Below the pieces are notes generated by a model. The model was not told the DNA's origin. It searched no databases and saw only the letters and a program-made list of their open reading frames with translations. The position numbers and the translations under genes are program-made. From Fischerella thermalis PCC 7521 (GTDB taxonomy: Bacteria > Cyanobacteriota > Cyanobacteriia > Cyanobacteriales > Nostocaceae), in assembly GCF_000317225.1 (NCBI RefSeq), contig NZ_AJLL01000052.1, positions 1 through 59,592 on the forward strand: a stretch of 59,592 nt of DNA. Direction: 5' to 3'. Each line of letters opens with the position of its first letter. The first letter of the stretch is position 1. Below, one piece after another: positions 1 to 9,647 of the stretch.

Positions 1-12
1 AGTGGTTCATTC

Positions 13-426
13 TCATAACACTAGGCGTTTAATGCCATCTTTGATTAGAGGGACATTAAAGTTAATTAGCAGACCCAGACGGCATTTTGAAAGTTTCAGA
101 TAAGTTAATAATTGAGCTGTATGCACTGGTAACAATGTTTCTACGGCTTTTAGTTCAACTATCAAACATCTATCAACAAGCAAATCAACTTTAAAACCAG
201 CCTCTATATAGAGGTTGTCATAAAGTACTGGTAGTGGAACCTGCTTTTCAACACTCAATCGCCTCTTGGTCAATTCATGTTCCAAGCACAGTTCATAGAC
301 ACTTTCTAGCAAACCAGGCCCAAGGGTAGAATGCACCTGAAAAGCTGCATCAACAACTTGTGTTGCCACTTGATCTAATTGCTGGGAAATAGGTTTTCTT
401 GGTGTCTTGGAGTCTTGGTGGTTCAT
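13..426 (-). CDS. GxxExxY family protein
   Basis: This 137-residue protein belongs to the GxxExxY family, small proteins with a PD-(D/E)XK nuclease-like fold and no settled function. The family signature is visible at residues 36-45 (GPGLLESVYE), followed by a conserved core (GFKVDLLVD then IVELKAVE) that carries the D and ExK positions of the nuclease-like motif. Length is normal for the family. It lies 6 bp downstream of glgP on the same strand, so it may be cotranscribed. The first twelve or so codons (MNHQDSKTPRKP) are encoded by half of a TTGGTGTCTTGGTGGT-type interspersed repeat that recurs elsewhere in the window, so the start codon itself is repeat-derived. Family assignment is firm; cellular role is unknown. 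Confidence 0.85.
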   Translation of the reverse strand: MNHQDSKTPRKPISQQLDQVATQVVDAAFQVHSTLGPGLLESVYELCLEHELTKRRLSVEKQVPLPVLYDNLYIEAGFKVDLLVDRCLIVELKAVETLLPVHTAQLLTYLKLSKCRLGLLINFNVPLIKDGIKRLVL

Positions 427-432
427 TAATTC

Positions 433-2646
433 TTATACCAAAACTTTGGCTAGAATCGGCGGTACTGTGACAGAAATTTCTGGGACGTACACTTGGGAAA
501 CGTAGTCAGCAATCATGCGATCAGTGTTAAACAATGGTGCATTGGTTTTAATGGAAGCCTTCATCATTTGTATCCAACCGTGGGGAATGCCGTTAGCATC
601 CTGGTTGTAGTAGAGGGGAGTGATTTCCTCTTCTAGCAATTGATACAGTGATTCGGAATCAATGCGGTCTTGTAGTTCTTGATCGCTGGTGTGAGCATCT
701 TCGCCGATCGCCCAACCGTTGATGCCTTTACCGTTGGCGTCGGCTTGATAGCCTTCGCACCACCAGCCATCGAGGACGCTGCAATTGATGCCACCGTTGA
801 AGCAGACTTTTTGCCCACTTGTACCGGATGCTTCTAGGGGACGGCGGGGGTTGTTTAACCAGACATCGACGCCTTGGACGAGTTTTTGAGCGGTGTAGAT
901 GTCATAGTCTTCGATGAAGGCGACGCGGTTAGTGAGGGCGGGATGTTTGCACCACTCCATCAAGCGTTGAATAATTCGCTTACCTTCTTCATCGGCGGGG
1001 TGTGCTTTGCCAGCGAAGATAATTTGTACGGGGCGGTCTATGTTACCAAAAATTCTTAAGGCGCGTTCGGTGTCACGCAGGAGTAAATGACCGCGTTTGT
1101 ATGGTGAAAAACGTCTGGCAAATCCAATGGTGAGTGCTTGGGGATCTAGGAGGGTGTCGGTGGCTTGAATTCTTTCGTATTCTTCGCCTCGTGCTTCTCT
1201 CGCTTTCTTAACTTTATGGCGGGTGTGAGCAATGAGTCTTTCTTTGAGGATTTGGTGTCGCCACCATAGTTCTTGGTTGGGGATGTCGTCTACTTTCTCC
1301 CACATTTTGGGATCAACTGCCCGGGTTTTCCAGTCACTTCCTAAATACTGACTGTACAATTCTGCTATTAGGGGTGCAGTCCAAGTGGGTGCATGGACTC
1401 CGTTGGTAATGTAACCGATGGGGACGTTATCTTCAGAACGATTGGGATACATGACTGTCCACATCTGGCGGGAAACTCGTCCGTGTAGCTCACTGACGCC
1501 GTTGGAGGTGCGACACATCCGCAATGCTAAAACTGTCATGCCAAAGGGTTCCCAGGGATCACCTAGTCGGCGTGCGCCCAATGCTAAGAATTGTTCACGG
1601 GAAAGGCGTAGTTGGGGCCAGTAGTGGGCAAAGAAGGAGTCTATTAAATCTGGGGAGAAGACATCATGACCGGCGGGAACTGGTGTATGAGTAGTGAAGA
1701 CACACCGTTGGCGTACGTCTGCTTCAATATCGTAGAAGGATTTGTTGGTGCGTTCTATTTCTTGGCGGGAAATTTCCAAGGTGCAGAAGGCGGCGTGTCC
1801 TTCGTTGAGGTGGTAGACTGATGGTTGGATTCCTAAAGCAGTTAAGGCACGGACGCCACCAATTCCTAGAACTACTTCTTGGGCTATACGGGTTTCTTGA
1901 TTACCGCCGTAGAGGTGCGCTGTTAACCAACGGTCAATGGGATCGTTGTCTTCGCGATCGCTATCTAAAAGATAAAGGGTGACTCGCCCGACTTGTACTT
2001 GCCAAATTTGTACTTTTACCCGCCGCTGGCGAATTTGTATTTCGATGGTTAGGGGTTGTCCTTGTTCGTTTTTGATTAATTCTATGGGCATACGGTGGAA
2101 GGGGTTATCCACGTAATAATCTTCCTGCCAGCCGCTACGGTTTAGGCGTTGGCGGAAGTAACCTTGACGATACAGCAAGCCAACACCAACCATCGGTACG
2201 CCCAGGTCTGATGAAGATTTGAGATGGTCCCCTGCAAGAATACCTAAACCACCAGAGTAAATTGGTAAGGATTCATGAATGCCAAATTCGGCGCAAAAGT
2301 AAGCGATGGGATGTGCGATGGAAACTTGTGGTGCGACTCGGCTTACCCAAGTATCTTTTTGGGTCATGTATTCGTCGAATTCTTTGGCAAGTGCAGAAAT
2401 TTGCTTGAGGTAAAACGGGTCTTCTGCAAGCTGGGTGAGGCGTTCATAGGTTGCTGATTCTAAGATGGCGACCGGGTTGTGTCCGCAATGTTCCCATTCT
2501 TGGGGATCGATGGTTTGAAATAAAGCGATGCGATCACTAGTCCACGACCACCAATAGTTATAAGCCAAATCTGCCAAACGTCGTAGCGGCAAAGGCAATT
2601 TTTCACTCAAGCGAAGTGCTGCTGTCATTGCAATGTTTTTAGTCAT
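433..2646 (-). CDS. glgP: Alpha-glucan phosphorylase
   Basis: This enzyme removes glucose-1-phosphate from the non-reducing ends of glycogen by phosphorolysis, using pyridoxal phosphate in the cytoplasm. The 737-residue protein matches the shorter bacterial/archaeal alpha-glucan phosphorylase type rather than the 800-plus residue glycogen phosphorylases. Visible hallmarks are the N-terminal LADLAYNYWWSW segment, the GGLGILAGDHLKSSSDLGVP substrate loop near residue 132, the HLNEGHAAF segment near 280, TTHTPVPAGHD near 320, and EASGTSGQK around residue 611, which carries the PLP-binding lysine, followed by the LDGWWCEGY block. The start ATG is followed by a second Met at residue 7; either could be used. 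It is the first gene of a leftward unit with the GxxExxY gene immediately after it. Confidence 0.95.
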   Translation of the reverse strand: MTKNIAMTAALRLSEKLPLPLRRLADLAYNYWWSWTSDRIALFQTIDPQEWEHCGHNPVAILESATYERLTQLAEDPFYLKQISALAKEFDEYMTQKDTWVSRVAPQVSIAHPIAYFCAEFGIHESLPIYSGGLGILAGDHLKSSSDLGVPMVGVGLLYRQGYFRQRLNRSGWQEDYYVDNPFHRMPIELIKNEQGQPLTIEIQIRQRRVKVQIWQVQVGRVTLYLLDSDREDNDPIDRWLTAHLYGGNQETRIAQEVVLGIGGVRALTALGIQPSVYHLNEGHAAFCTLEISRQEIERTNKSFYDIEADVRQRCVFTTHTPVPAGHDVFSPDLIDSFFAHYWPQLRLSREQFLALGARRLGDPWEPFGMTVLALRMCRTSNGVSELHGRVSRQMWTVMYPNRSEDNVPIGYITNGVHAPTWTAPLIAELYSQYLGSDWKTRAVDPKMWEKVDDIPNQELWWRHQILKERLIAHTRHKVKKAREARGEEYERIQATDTLLDPQALTIGFARRFSPYKRGHLLLRDTERALRIFGNIDRPVQIIFAGKAHPADEEGKRIIQRLMEWCKHPALTNRVAFIEDYDIYTAQKLVQGVDVWLNNPRRPLEASGTSGQKVCFNGGINCSVLDGWWCEGYQADANGKGINGWAIGEDAHTSDQELQDRIDSESLYQLLEEEITPLYYNQDANGIPHGWIQMMKASIKTNAPLFNTDRMIADYVSQVYVPEISVTVPPILAKVLV

Positions 2647-3649
2647 AATTGGTTTGTTTAGTTTTGTTAGTTTACTAGTCTTTTAGGACAACTAAGGCGA
2701 CTATTTCCATGAGTCATCCAGAATCTTTTAACAGGAAATCCTGATCACTGATCACTGTTAACTGATTACTGCGAAACTCACCTGAGTGCACCTTACCCTG
2801 AGTACGCCTTGAACTGAAGTTCAACCCTCATAGCCCAAGTCCGTTAAAACAGACTCAAATGCATATCCAGTAAGCTTTAGCTTACTTGAGCTTTGAGCCT
2901 TGGAAATTTATTTATTGGCGGAGGAAAAGTAGGTGCAAGATCTAAGGGAACCTTTTCCCATCGCCTTTTTTGCTGGTTGCTCTCTTGCGTTACAGTAGTT
3001 TATTGACAAAAATCCTATACAAGTGTCTCGCTTTTACTTTTTCAGTTCAATTAAATCATCCTGCTTTTTTTGCTGATTTGGACGGTGTGACACTTCAATT
3101 TTATTGACAGTGTTTTAAATTATTTTTGAGATTTTTAAGTTTTATTTAAATATCCTCTACTCTAGAGAAGTCTAAAGTCAAGTTTTCCAAACATTTGGGG
3201 ATAAAAACTCTCAGAAAATTAAAACCTAAAAAATTTAGCTGCAATTTTTAAATAAAAATAAATTTCTTTTGATTTGTTAATTCAAATTTGAGGTAGAGTA
3301 ATTTTTGCAATTTTAACCCTATGGCAATCATAAAAATTTTATATTTCAGTGAGTTTTTGTTTTTATTTTTATAAATTAAGATAAATCTTTACTTCAGAAA
3401 TTACAGACAAAAATTACTTTTTGTTAAATTAGCGGAAATTATACCATTAAATAGGTACTCAAATTTGCATTTAGGTCAACTAATAACAAAAAACTGGTTT
3501 ATGTAGTTTTGCACTCATCAATGTTAAATACAGTTTACAATTACATTACTAAATAGATAAAATCACGCTTGACTAAGCAAATATTTAAAGTATTTACATC
3601 AAAAAGTTTTTAAATTTAAGTTCCAAGACTTTATCTCTACAGCTAGAGA
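2647..3649. other. AT-rich intergenic region with small hairpins
   Basis: This 1 kb spacer separates the divergent glgP and GNAT genes. It contains no credible ORF. Near 2735-2770 there is a CTGATCACTGATCACTGTTAAC-like low-complexity repeat. An 8-bp perfect hairpin (AGTAAGCT/AGCTTACT) lies at 2869-2886. An imperfect hairpin spans about 2917-2967 and is followed by a T-run. The remainder to 3649 is very AT-rich and shows nothing else I can support. Confidence 0.4.
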
Positions 3650-4186
3650 GTGAAGAATAATATGAATAAAGTTTCGATGGTCTTACATTTAGAAAAGGTA
3701 ACAGAACAGCACGCTGATTTACTTTACTTTTATCTCAGCGACCCGAGATTATATGAATACCTAGATGATGAAATCCCGGCTCTGGAAGAACTGAAGCAAA
3801 AGTTCAAGTTCGCCGCCCTGGAAAAATCCCCAGATAACGCCACTATGATTTGGCTGAAGTGGGTGGCGAGACTCCTAGATCAGCAATATGTGGGAGTTGT
3901 CGAGATCGGTATTTTCGATAACGGATACGCGGAAATCGGCTTCATGACTTTTGCAGATTTCCAAAATCGGGGGTATGCTTGTGTTTACTGTTCCTTAGCG
4001 ATCATTGAAGCCCGAAAGCGCTTTAACTTTCCTGCAATTTACGCTTGTGTCAACGCTCAAAATTATGCTTCCCGTAGGGTGGTCGAAAAGCTGGGATTTG
4101 TTTTGCACAAGATTAACAAAAATGCGGAGTTTGTCAGAGGAAAATTTTCCGATGAACTCATCTATCGTCTGATCTTTGGGATTTAA
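3650..4186 (+). CDS. GNAT family N-acetyltransferase
   Basis: This 178-residue protein is a GCN5-related N-acetyltransferase of the RimJ/RimL-like acetyltransf_3 type, expected to transfer acetyl from acetyl-CoA to an amine; its substrate is unknown. The acetyl-CoA loop is QNRGYACVYCSL at about residues 104-115, and the C-terminal ACVNAQNYASRRVVEKLGF segment (about 127-145) is the usual family ending in which neighbouring residues contact CoA. The annotated start is a GTG at 3650; an in-frame ATG at 3662 is an equally good start. It stands alone, ending in a strong hairpin shared with the convergent fghA. Confidence 0.8.
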   Translation: MKNNMNKVSMVLHLEKVTEQHADLLYFYLSDPRLYEYLDDEIPALEELKQKFKFAALEKSPDNATMIWLKWVARLLDQQYVGVVEIGIFDNGYAEIGFMTFADFQNRGYACVYCSLAIIEARKRFNFPAIYACVNAQNYASRRVVEKLGFVLHKINKNAEFVRGKFSDELIYRLIFGI

Positions 4187-4187
4187 A

Positions 4188-4219
4188 AGGCAAAAGCTTA
4201 TCTGATAAGACTTTTGCCT
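4188..4219. terminator. Bidirectional terminator between GNAT gene and fghA
   Basis: An inverted repeat with arms AGGCAAAAG and CTTTTGCCT (9 bp, extended by a CTTA/TAAG inner stem) lies exactly between two convergent stop codons at 4186 and 4226. The A and T runs in the arms allow it to work on both strands. Confidence 0.75.
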
Positions 4220-4225
4220 GCTGCT

Positions 4226-5068
4226 TTATTGTAATAGCGCGATCGCATGATGACGAATGTGATCTTCAATAAAAGAGGCAATAAAGTAATAACTGTGGTC
4301 GTAGCCTTCTTGATAACGCAAATTCAAAGGTTGATCTACTTCTATACAAGCTTGTTCAAATGTATCTACAAGCAATTGTTCAGCTAAAAATTTATCAGCA
4401 GTGCCTTGATCTATGAGAATCTGACTGTGGTATCCAACTTGCTTGACTAACTCAGTAGCATCATATTCACACCAACTTTCTTGATCCTCACCTAAATAGC
4501 GACTGAAAGCTTTTTGTCCCCAAGGACAACGCATCGGTGCAGCAATTGGTGCAAAAGCGGACACAGATCTATATTGTTGAGGATTTCGCATTGCACAAAT
4601 CAACGCCCCATGTCCGCCCATAGAATGACCAAAAATGCTTTTTCTTTCTGTGAGAACAAGAAAGTTTTCGGCAATCACAACAGGTAACTCATCAACAATA
4701 TAACTATACATGCGGTAATGCGATGCCCAAGGTTCAACTGTAGCATCAACGTAGAAGCCTGCACCCGTGCCAAAGTCCCAGTCGTCATCTTCTCCCGGAA
4801 TTCCAGTGTTGCGCGGACTAGTATCTGGTACTACTAACATTAAGCCGTACTTTGCTGCAAAGCGCTGCGCCCCCGCTTTTGCCATAAAGTTTTCTTCTGT
4901 GCAAGTCAAACCAGAAAGGAAATAGAGAACAGGTACCGGTTCATAACTTGCATGTGATGGTTGGTAAACTGCAAAGCGCATTTCACCATTGCAGCTAAAG
5001 GAATGATGGCGATAAAAGCCAAGTTTGCCATCAAAGCATTTTGATTCTGAAATAAGCTGGACAGACAT
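4226..5068 (-). CDS. fghA: S-formylglutathione hydrolase
   Basis: The enzyme hydrolyses S-formylglutathione to formate and glutathione, the second step of glutathione-dependent formaldehyde detoxification. The 280-residue length is typical (esterase D family). The catalytic triad is visible: Ser149 in GHSMGG, Asp225 in GTADKF, and His258 in GYDHSYYF. The conserved [11 protein letters not shown] oxyanion region is at residues 51-61 and [25 protein letters not shown] at 85-109 is a family signature (only short parts need be matched to recognise it). The partner formaldehyde dehydrogenase is not adjacent here. The assignment is strong. Confidence 0.93.
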   Translation of the reverse strand: MSVQLISESKCFDGKLGFYRHHSFSCNGEMRFAVYQPSHASYEPVPVLYFLSGLTCTEENFMAKAGAQRFAAKYGLMLVVPDTSPRNTGIPGEDDDWDFGTGAGFYVDATVEPWASHYRMYSYIVDELPVVIAENFLVLTERKSIFGHSMGGHGALICAMRNPQQYRSVSAFAPIAAPMRCPWGQKAFSRYLGEDQESWCEYDATELVKQVGYHSQILIDQGTADKFLAEQLLVDTFEQACIEVDQPLNLRYQEGYDHSYYFIASFIEDHIRHHAIALLQ

Positions 5069-5226
5069 AGTTTATTGATGAAATTAGCTAAACTTACGGA
5101 TGGAGGAAGCTATAAGAAGGCAGAAGGTAGAAGCAAAGAAAACCTATTTTGCTTTTTATGCTTTTTCAAGTGCATATTTATCTCCGCCACACTACTGCCC
5201 TGTTTAGATTTAGTTAAAAACATACT

Positions 5227-6402
5227 ATGAACCAAGAACAACAGCATATTTTCGAGTCCAAATCTATTCCAGACTCATCAATAGCTGGAAAAGATACTGG
5301 ACAAAAGTCCCAGGAAACAAAGGAAAAAGTTGCCTACATCCATAAAACCGATCGCATTCGAGCCTGGAGTGAATTTATTAAGTCTGTGACTCCTTATGTT
5401 TGGATAGCTGTGATCATGATTGTGTTGATTCCCTTGCTAGGTAAATTTTTAATAGCAGATTCATCGACACAAGAACATGTGATTTCTCAACCTCCAAAAG
5501 ACAATATAGTGATTGTTGAGAAAAAAGCTCCACCCACAGGAATGGAAAGTGCGATCGCAACTGCAATTACAAACGCTCATTCTCAATCTCAGAGTTTCGC
5601 TGCTGCAAAATTAGATGCGTGGGTTGATGAGCTAATGACTCGCGTTGATCATAGTTTTTTGGATTGGTATTTTAATTACTTCAATCAAAAAAAGCTGGAA
5701 TTTAGTACTCCTTTTGTATGGTTAACTTCAGCCGTAGCCCACTGGACAAATGCCAATAATCCCTCTCCTGCACAAGCAGTTGCCGAGAAATTAACAGAGA
5801 ATTTTCAAACAGAATTTGCTAAACGCGTTCTTAGACCTAAAGTTGCCCAACTGGAATTGGAAAATATCACCAAGGATACTATAGATTTATATGTTGCTCA
5901 GTTGAGTCAAAATATTGCTGAGATTCAAAGTAGTTACAAGATTCCTCAAGCAGATTGGGAGCGTTATCTAGGCGATGTTGCGATTACTATTAATGATACA
6001 GAGGGCAATATATCTAATTTATCTTTAAAGATTTTAACTGGAGGTAGCGCTTATTTGCTTACGAAAGCAATGATCCCCACCGCGACAAAAGTGGGCAGTA
6101 AAGTAGTGGCATCCTTTGCTGGCAAAGCAGGTGCAAAAATGGCTGCTAAGACTGGTGGTGCAGTCGCCGCAAAATTAGGTGCAGAACTACTAGATCCAAT
6201 TGTAGGTGTTGGGATTATTATTTGGGATTTATGGGATTATAACCATACAGTAGCTGTTGAAAAACCAATCTTGCGAGATGCCATTTATGATTATTTACAG
6301 CAAGTCAAATTATCTTTGCTAAATAATCCAGAAAATGGGATTATGTCGGCAATTAATCAGGTAGAAAGTGGTATATTTCAATTAGGCGTAAATTCAAAAT
6401 GA
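5227..6402 (+). CDS. Membrane protein of unknown function with a glycine/alanine-rich hydrophobic segment
   Basis: I do not recognise this 391-residue protein as a named family. It has a polar N-terminus of about 50 residues, one clear transmembrane helix (about 57-75, VWIAVIMIVLIPLLGKFLI), and then a long helical soluble region. Residues about 270-345 form an unusual Gly/Ala/Lys-rich hydrophobic stretch with repeated small-xxx-small spacing (VGSKVVASFAGKAGAKMAAK and so on) that ends in an aliphatic segment (IVGVGIIIWDLWDY). Such glycine-zipper patterns occur in pore-forming and membrane-inserting proteins, but that is only an analogy. The gene is monocistronic with about 150 bp upstream and 240 bp downstream of non-coding DNA. 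Confidence 0.65.
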   Translation: MNQEQQHIFESKSIPDSSIAGKDTGQKSQETKEKVAYIHKTDRIRAWSEFIKSVTPYVWIAVIMIVLIPLLGKFLIADSSTQEHVISQPPKDNIVIVEKKAPPTGMESAIATAITNAHSQSQSFAAAKLDAWVDELMTRVDHSFLDWYFNYFNQKKLEFSTPFVWLTSAVAHWTNANNPSPAQAVAEKLTENFQTEFAKRVLRPKVAQLELENITKDTIDLYVAQLSQNIAEIQSSYKIPQADWERYLGDVAITINDTEGNISNLSLKILTGGSAYLLTKAMIPTATKVGSKVVASFAGKAGAKMAAKTGGAVAAKLGAELLDPIVGVGIIIWDLWDYNHTVAVEKPILRDAIYDYLQQVKLSLLNNPENGIMSAINQVESGIFQLGVNSK

Positions 6403-6646
6403 ATATCGCAATATTATCTGCAAAAGTGAGAATTGCAAGGCTCAGATCCCCGACCACTCTTGCGAATTCGGGATATTGCTTCTCACGAATGATTTAGAAA
6501 TGCTGTACTATATTTACAGAGATTAACTGTAATTTAATTAACAGTTATACATAACATAAAACGTAGCCTTTCCATGCTATAACCATGTGCTAGCAGGTTA
6601 AACTAGGTCTGACAACAGCGGTTTTACCGTTCACAATGAGGCTTTT

Positions 6647-7204
6647 ATGGCTGCTGATCTGGTACAGATTGCCAATTACTTAGATAACCTTGGTTGGGAT
6701 TATCGTGTAGATGAAGAAGAAGAGCGTATTATCACAGGTGTAGAAAGTGATAATGTTGAGGACTTTTTAATTGTTGTCCAATTAGATGAGGATGGGAAGT
6801 TTTTTCGCTTATTTGCACCACAGGTTTTGGCAGGAGTGCAAGATCATCCCCACAAAGCAGCCATTCTCCAAACTATGCTAGCGATCTCTTGGGAAACCAA
6901 AATGCTGCAATGGGAGTACGATCCATCCGATGGTGAAATTCGTGCCATCATAGAGTTTCCCTTAGAAGATTCGATTCTTACAGAAAAACAATTTAACCGT
7001 TGTTTGAGTGGCTTAATTCAACTTGTTGATAATGTTGCCATACCCCGGCTGCAAGCGGTGATGGAAACAGGTCAAGATCCAGGTAACGTAGAACTAGGAG
7101 AAAGAATTTTATTAAGTATTCAAGAAGAAGCCCCAGGATTGCTAGACCTGTTGGAGAAAGCAATGGAAGCCCGTAAAAAGCGGGGGAGTTTTCCGAATGA
7201 ATGA
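6647..7204 (+). CDS. YbjN-like (type III secretion chaperone-like fold) protein
   Basis: This acidic 185-residue cytosolic protein resembles the YbjN/CesT-like group widespread in cyanobacteria. Features seen are an N-terminal ADLVQIANYLDNLGWDY helix followed by an acidic strand-rich domain (VVQLDEDGKFFRLFAPQVL) and the WETKMLQWEYDPSDGEI segment. No catalytic motif is visible. In Escherichia coli YbjN is linked to motility and stress, but a shared fold does not prove a shared role. It is followed after 76 bp by the DUF3318 gene on the same strand, a pairing that suggests a common transcript. Confidence 0.65.
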   Translation: MAADLVQIANYLDNLGWDYRVDEEEERIITGVESDNVEDFLIVVQLDEDGKFFRLFAPQVLAGVQDHPHKAAILQTMLAISWETKMLQWEYDPSDGEIRAIIEFPLEDSILTEKQFNRCLSGLIQLVDNVAIPRLQAVMETGQDPGNVELGERILLSIQEEAPGLLDLLEKAMEARKKRGSFPNE

Positions 7205-7280
7205 GCCGAATGAGTAATGAAATAGCTATACTCCAAAGTGATACGCTCAATATACTGAAAGTTTTCTAGGGTTGGATATT

Positions 7281-7928
7281 ATGACTTCTTATGCAACCTC
7301 CTCTGCTAAAGCAGAAATGAGTGAACTCCGGCGTCTGAAGGGTTTGCTACCACCAGAATTGCAAAGTTGGGTAACTGTTGAAGGTACAACAGAGGTAAAT
7401 CCACCCCTGATCCGTTGCGAAGAAATTGGCAAAGACCAAGTAGAAATTCAAATTGACTTGGTGAAATGGGATACGTTGGCAATGGATCAGCGCAATTTAC
7501 TGTTCTGGCACGAAGTGGCCCGCATCCAAAATGACACGATTCCCAAAGATGGTTGGGAAATGGCAGCCTTAGCAATTGGTTTAGGTGGTGCTGTTGGTGA
7601 ATTATGGGTACAGGATGCATTATTACTGATATTAGCTTTGGCACTGTGTGGAGTATCTGGTTGGCGGCTTTATCAAAAAAACAATGGGGAAAAGCAACTG
7701 AAAGAATTTATTGAAGCTGATGAAAAAGCGATCGCTTTAGCAACTCGTTTTGGATATAGTCTTCCCAACGCTTATAAAAGTTTAGGTAGCGCTTTAAAAA
7801 CCCTAATTGATATGACTCCTAGCAAGCGTCAACGGTCTAAATACGAAGCACGACTCTCAGCCCTCAAACGCAGTGCCAATAAAGTCAAAGCAAAATCCAA
7901 GACTACTGTGGATGAAGGAATATATTAG
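7281..7928 (+). CDS. DUF3318 membrane protein
   Basis: This 215-residue protein matches the cyanobacterial DUF3318 family. It has an N-terminal soluble domain (LRRLKGLLPPELQSWVTVEG), the conserved LLFWHEVARIQNDTIPKDGWE segment near residues 73-93, two closely spaced hydrophobic helices (about 96-112 and 115-135) and a lysine-rich C-terminus. The ATG at 7281 is preferred to an upstream in-frame TTG at 7272. Function is unknown; the HE in the FWHE segment recalls a peptidase-like motif, but no full HExxH is present. It probably shares a transcript with the preceding YbjN-like gene. Confidence 0.75.
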   Translation: MTSYATSSAKAEMSELRRLKGLLPPELQSWVTVEGTTEVNPPLIRCEEIGKDQVEIQIDLVKWDTLAMDQRNLLFWHEVARIQNDTIPKDGWEMAALAIGLGGAVGELWVQDALLLILALALCGVSGWRLYQKNNGEKQLKEFIEADEKAIALATRFGYSLPNAYKSLGSALKTLIDMTPSKRQRSKYEARLSALKRSANKVKAKSKTTVDEGIY

Positions 7929-7929
7929 G

Positions 7930-8110
7930 CAAAATCGCAAGAAAGGAGAAAAGGGGGACAAGGGAGACAAGGGAGAACATCTTCACTCCTCATACTCCTC
8001 ATACTCCTCACACTCCACGCCAGTCGCTCTTTGTTGGAAACCAACAAGACCGCGCTGGCTCCCCCACTCCTCATACTCTCCCCACCAGGGGCCCCGAGTT
8101 CCCCATCACC
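7930..8110. repeat. Low-complexity repeats and an interspersed hairpin
   Basis: This convergent spacer consists almost entirely of repeats: GGGAGACAAGG-type direct repeats (about 7950-7975), CTCATACTC repeats (about 7985-8015), and a hairpin at about 8020-8061 whose arms (GCCAG...TTGTTGG / CCAACAA...CTGGC) look like a dispersed REP-type element. A CAGGGGCCCC palindrome lies near 8087. Confidence 0.6.
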
Positions 8111-8117
8111 CCATCAC

Positions 8118-9647
8118 TTACTCTACGTGTCGCCGCTTCAACCAGAAACCAGCTAACCCCAGCACCACTAACCCAACAGTTGGAGTTGATGGTGGTGTAG
8201 TCTCAGCTTTCTCGAAGTTACCCAGTTCAGCAGCATTCACCCTAAATGAGTAGAGGAAGCCAGGAACTAACCTTTGACCTCTTGGACAATAGCTATCAAT
8301 AGGTACTTTGCTTACGCTAGTACCGTCTTGATTGCTACAAACGTCAAATTGTACGTCATCATCATTCTGTGTGACGCTATAGTCATTATCAGTACCAACT
8401 AGTAGTGCATAGGAACCATTTCTGAGTCTGGGGCCAATTGTTAGTCCCTCGATCTTTTCTGGTATCTTTGTCCAGTCTCCGGGATTCTCAGGACTCAATG
8501 CTTGTGCAATATCTAAAAAGAGAGTTTTACCAACTGGATTGACACCGTCTGGTAGTGTGTTAGTACCTGTTAGGTTAATGCCACTAACGTTAGTTGCACC
8601 GACCAGGCTAATCTTGTAAATCCGCTTGCTAGCAACAGGATTAGGGATGTCAGTGGGGTCATCAGCCAAATCATTCAGCACGTCTACCCCAAACCCACGA
8701 TTGTCTCTTTCCAATACCAAGAATTCTTGATCATTAAGAGCGGTAATGGCACTGATGCCGATATTCCGACCTTGGGCACTTTTTCCAAAATCATCATCAG
8801 TACCAGGAATGCGATCGTTGATATCTGTTAAGCTTTCTAGTTGATAAATGTACTGAGCCGTGCTTTCGCCAGTAGCTATGTCAAATTCTACCAAGCGTAA
8901 ATTACGGCTGTAGCGTCCGTCGTTCTTGCCGTTATTATCTACGCCTTCATTCACCAGTGGGGCTTGCAGCATAGCAAATAACTTTTTGCCATCTGGACTG
9001 ATAGTTAATCCCTCAAAACCCCGGTTATCTTGGCGTCCACTCGTAATGATTGGACGACCATCGACGTAGTTGACAGTGCTTCCAGCTTTGGGAATTATAT
9101 TATCTGGAATCACAAATGCTCGCACGAAAGAACCATTGGGAGAAAATTCGTATACAGAGGGGCCATATTCATCGGAAACGTAAAAATTGCCATTGGGAGC
9201 AACAGCAAAACCCTCTGGATCAAAACTTTGCCCAAGAACTGCTTTATCACCGTTGAGTAATTCTGGGTTCAAGCCATTGAAGGTCTGACCGTCTTTTTTG
9301 AAGACTATTGTCTCTAGGATTCTAAATTTTCTAATTTTCCCCGTGATTGGATTAACATCAAGAGTAAACTTTTGTACGCGTGTTTCGTAGGGAATTACAC
9401 CGCCGCCAGGGCCGCGATCGCTCAAAGCGTAGTAAATGTTATTGACGCGATCGTAGTACAAATCTGAGAAAAATCCCAGGCGGTTTTGATTGGCACTGTT
9501 GCCAGCAAAAGGGTATAAATCAGTACTCCTACCCGGAATAGTTAAGCTATTGCTGAGGGAGATACCGTAAGCAGATGTCGTATAACCTGTAACACTCAGT
9601 GCTAGCGAACAGGCAAGTATGGAAAGCCAATATCTGAATCGAGCCAT
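8118..9647 (-). CDS. Secreted esterase-like/phytase-like beta-propeller protein with C-terminal sorting signal
   Basis: This 509-residue exported protein belongs to the esterase-like activity of phytase family. It starts with a signal peptide (residues 1-28, LSILACSLALSVTGY core). The propeller region has recognisable blocks: YYALSDRGPGGG near residue 72, SFDPEGFAVAPNGNFYVSDEYGPSVYEF near 140-167, and RQDNRGFEGLTISPDGKKLF near 204-223. The C-terminus (TPPSTPTVGLVVLGLAGFWLKRRHVE region) is a hydrophobic helix followed by basic residues, like PEP-CTERM-type surface sorting signals, although the exact PEP motif is absent. Substrate is unknown; the protein probably acts in the periplasm or on the cell surface. 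Confidence 0.8.
   Translation of the reverse strand: MARFRYWLSILACSLALSVTGYTTSAYGISLSNSLTIPGRSTDLYPFAGNSANQNRLGFFSDLYYDRVNNIYYALSDRGPGGGVIPYETRVQKFTLDVNPITGKIRKFRILETIVFKKDGQTFNGLNPELLNGDKAVLGQSFDPEGFAVAPNGNFYVSDEYGPSVYEFSPNGSFVRAFVIPDNIIPKAGSTVNYVDGRPIITSGRQDNRGFEGLTISPDGKKLFAMLQAPLVNEGVDNNGKNDGRYSRNLRLVEFDIATGESTAQYIYQLESLTDINDRIPGTDDDFGKSAQGRNIGISAITALNDQEFLVLERDNRGFGVDVLNDLADDPTDIPNPVASKRIYKISLVGATNVSGINLTGTNTLPDGVNPVGKTLFLDIAQALSPENPGDWTKIPEKIEGLTIGPRLRNGSYALLVGTDNDYSVTQNDDDVQFDVCSNQDGTSVSKVPIDSYCPRGQRLVPGFLYSFRVNAAELGNFEKAETTPPSTPTVGLVVLGLAGFWLKRRHVE

Noticed and set aside
7873-8253. 126-codon plus-strand frame at the end of the DUF3318 gene
   Set aside because: It runs through low-complexity repeats and the end of the convergent phytase-like gene.
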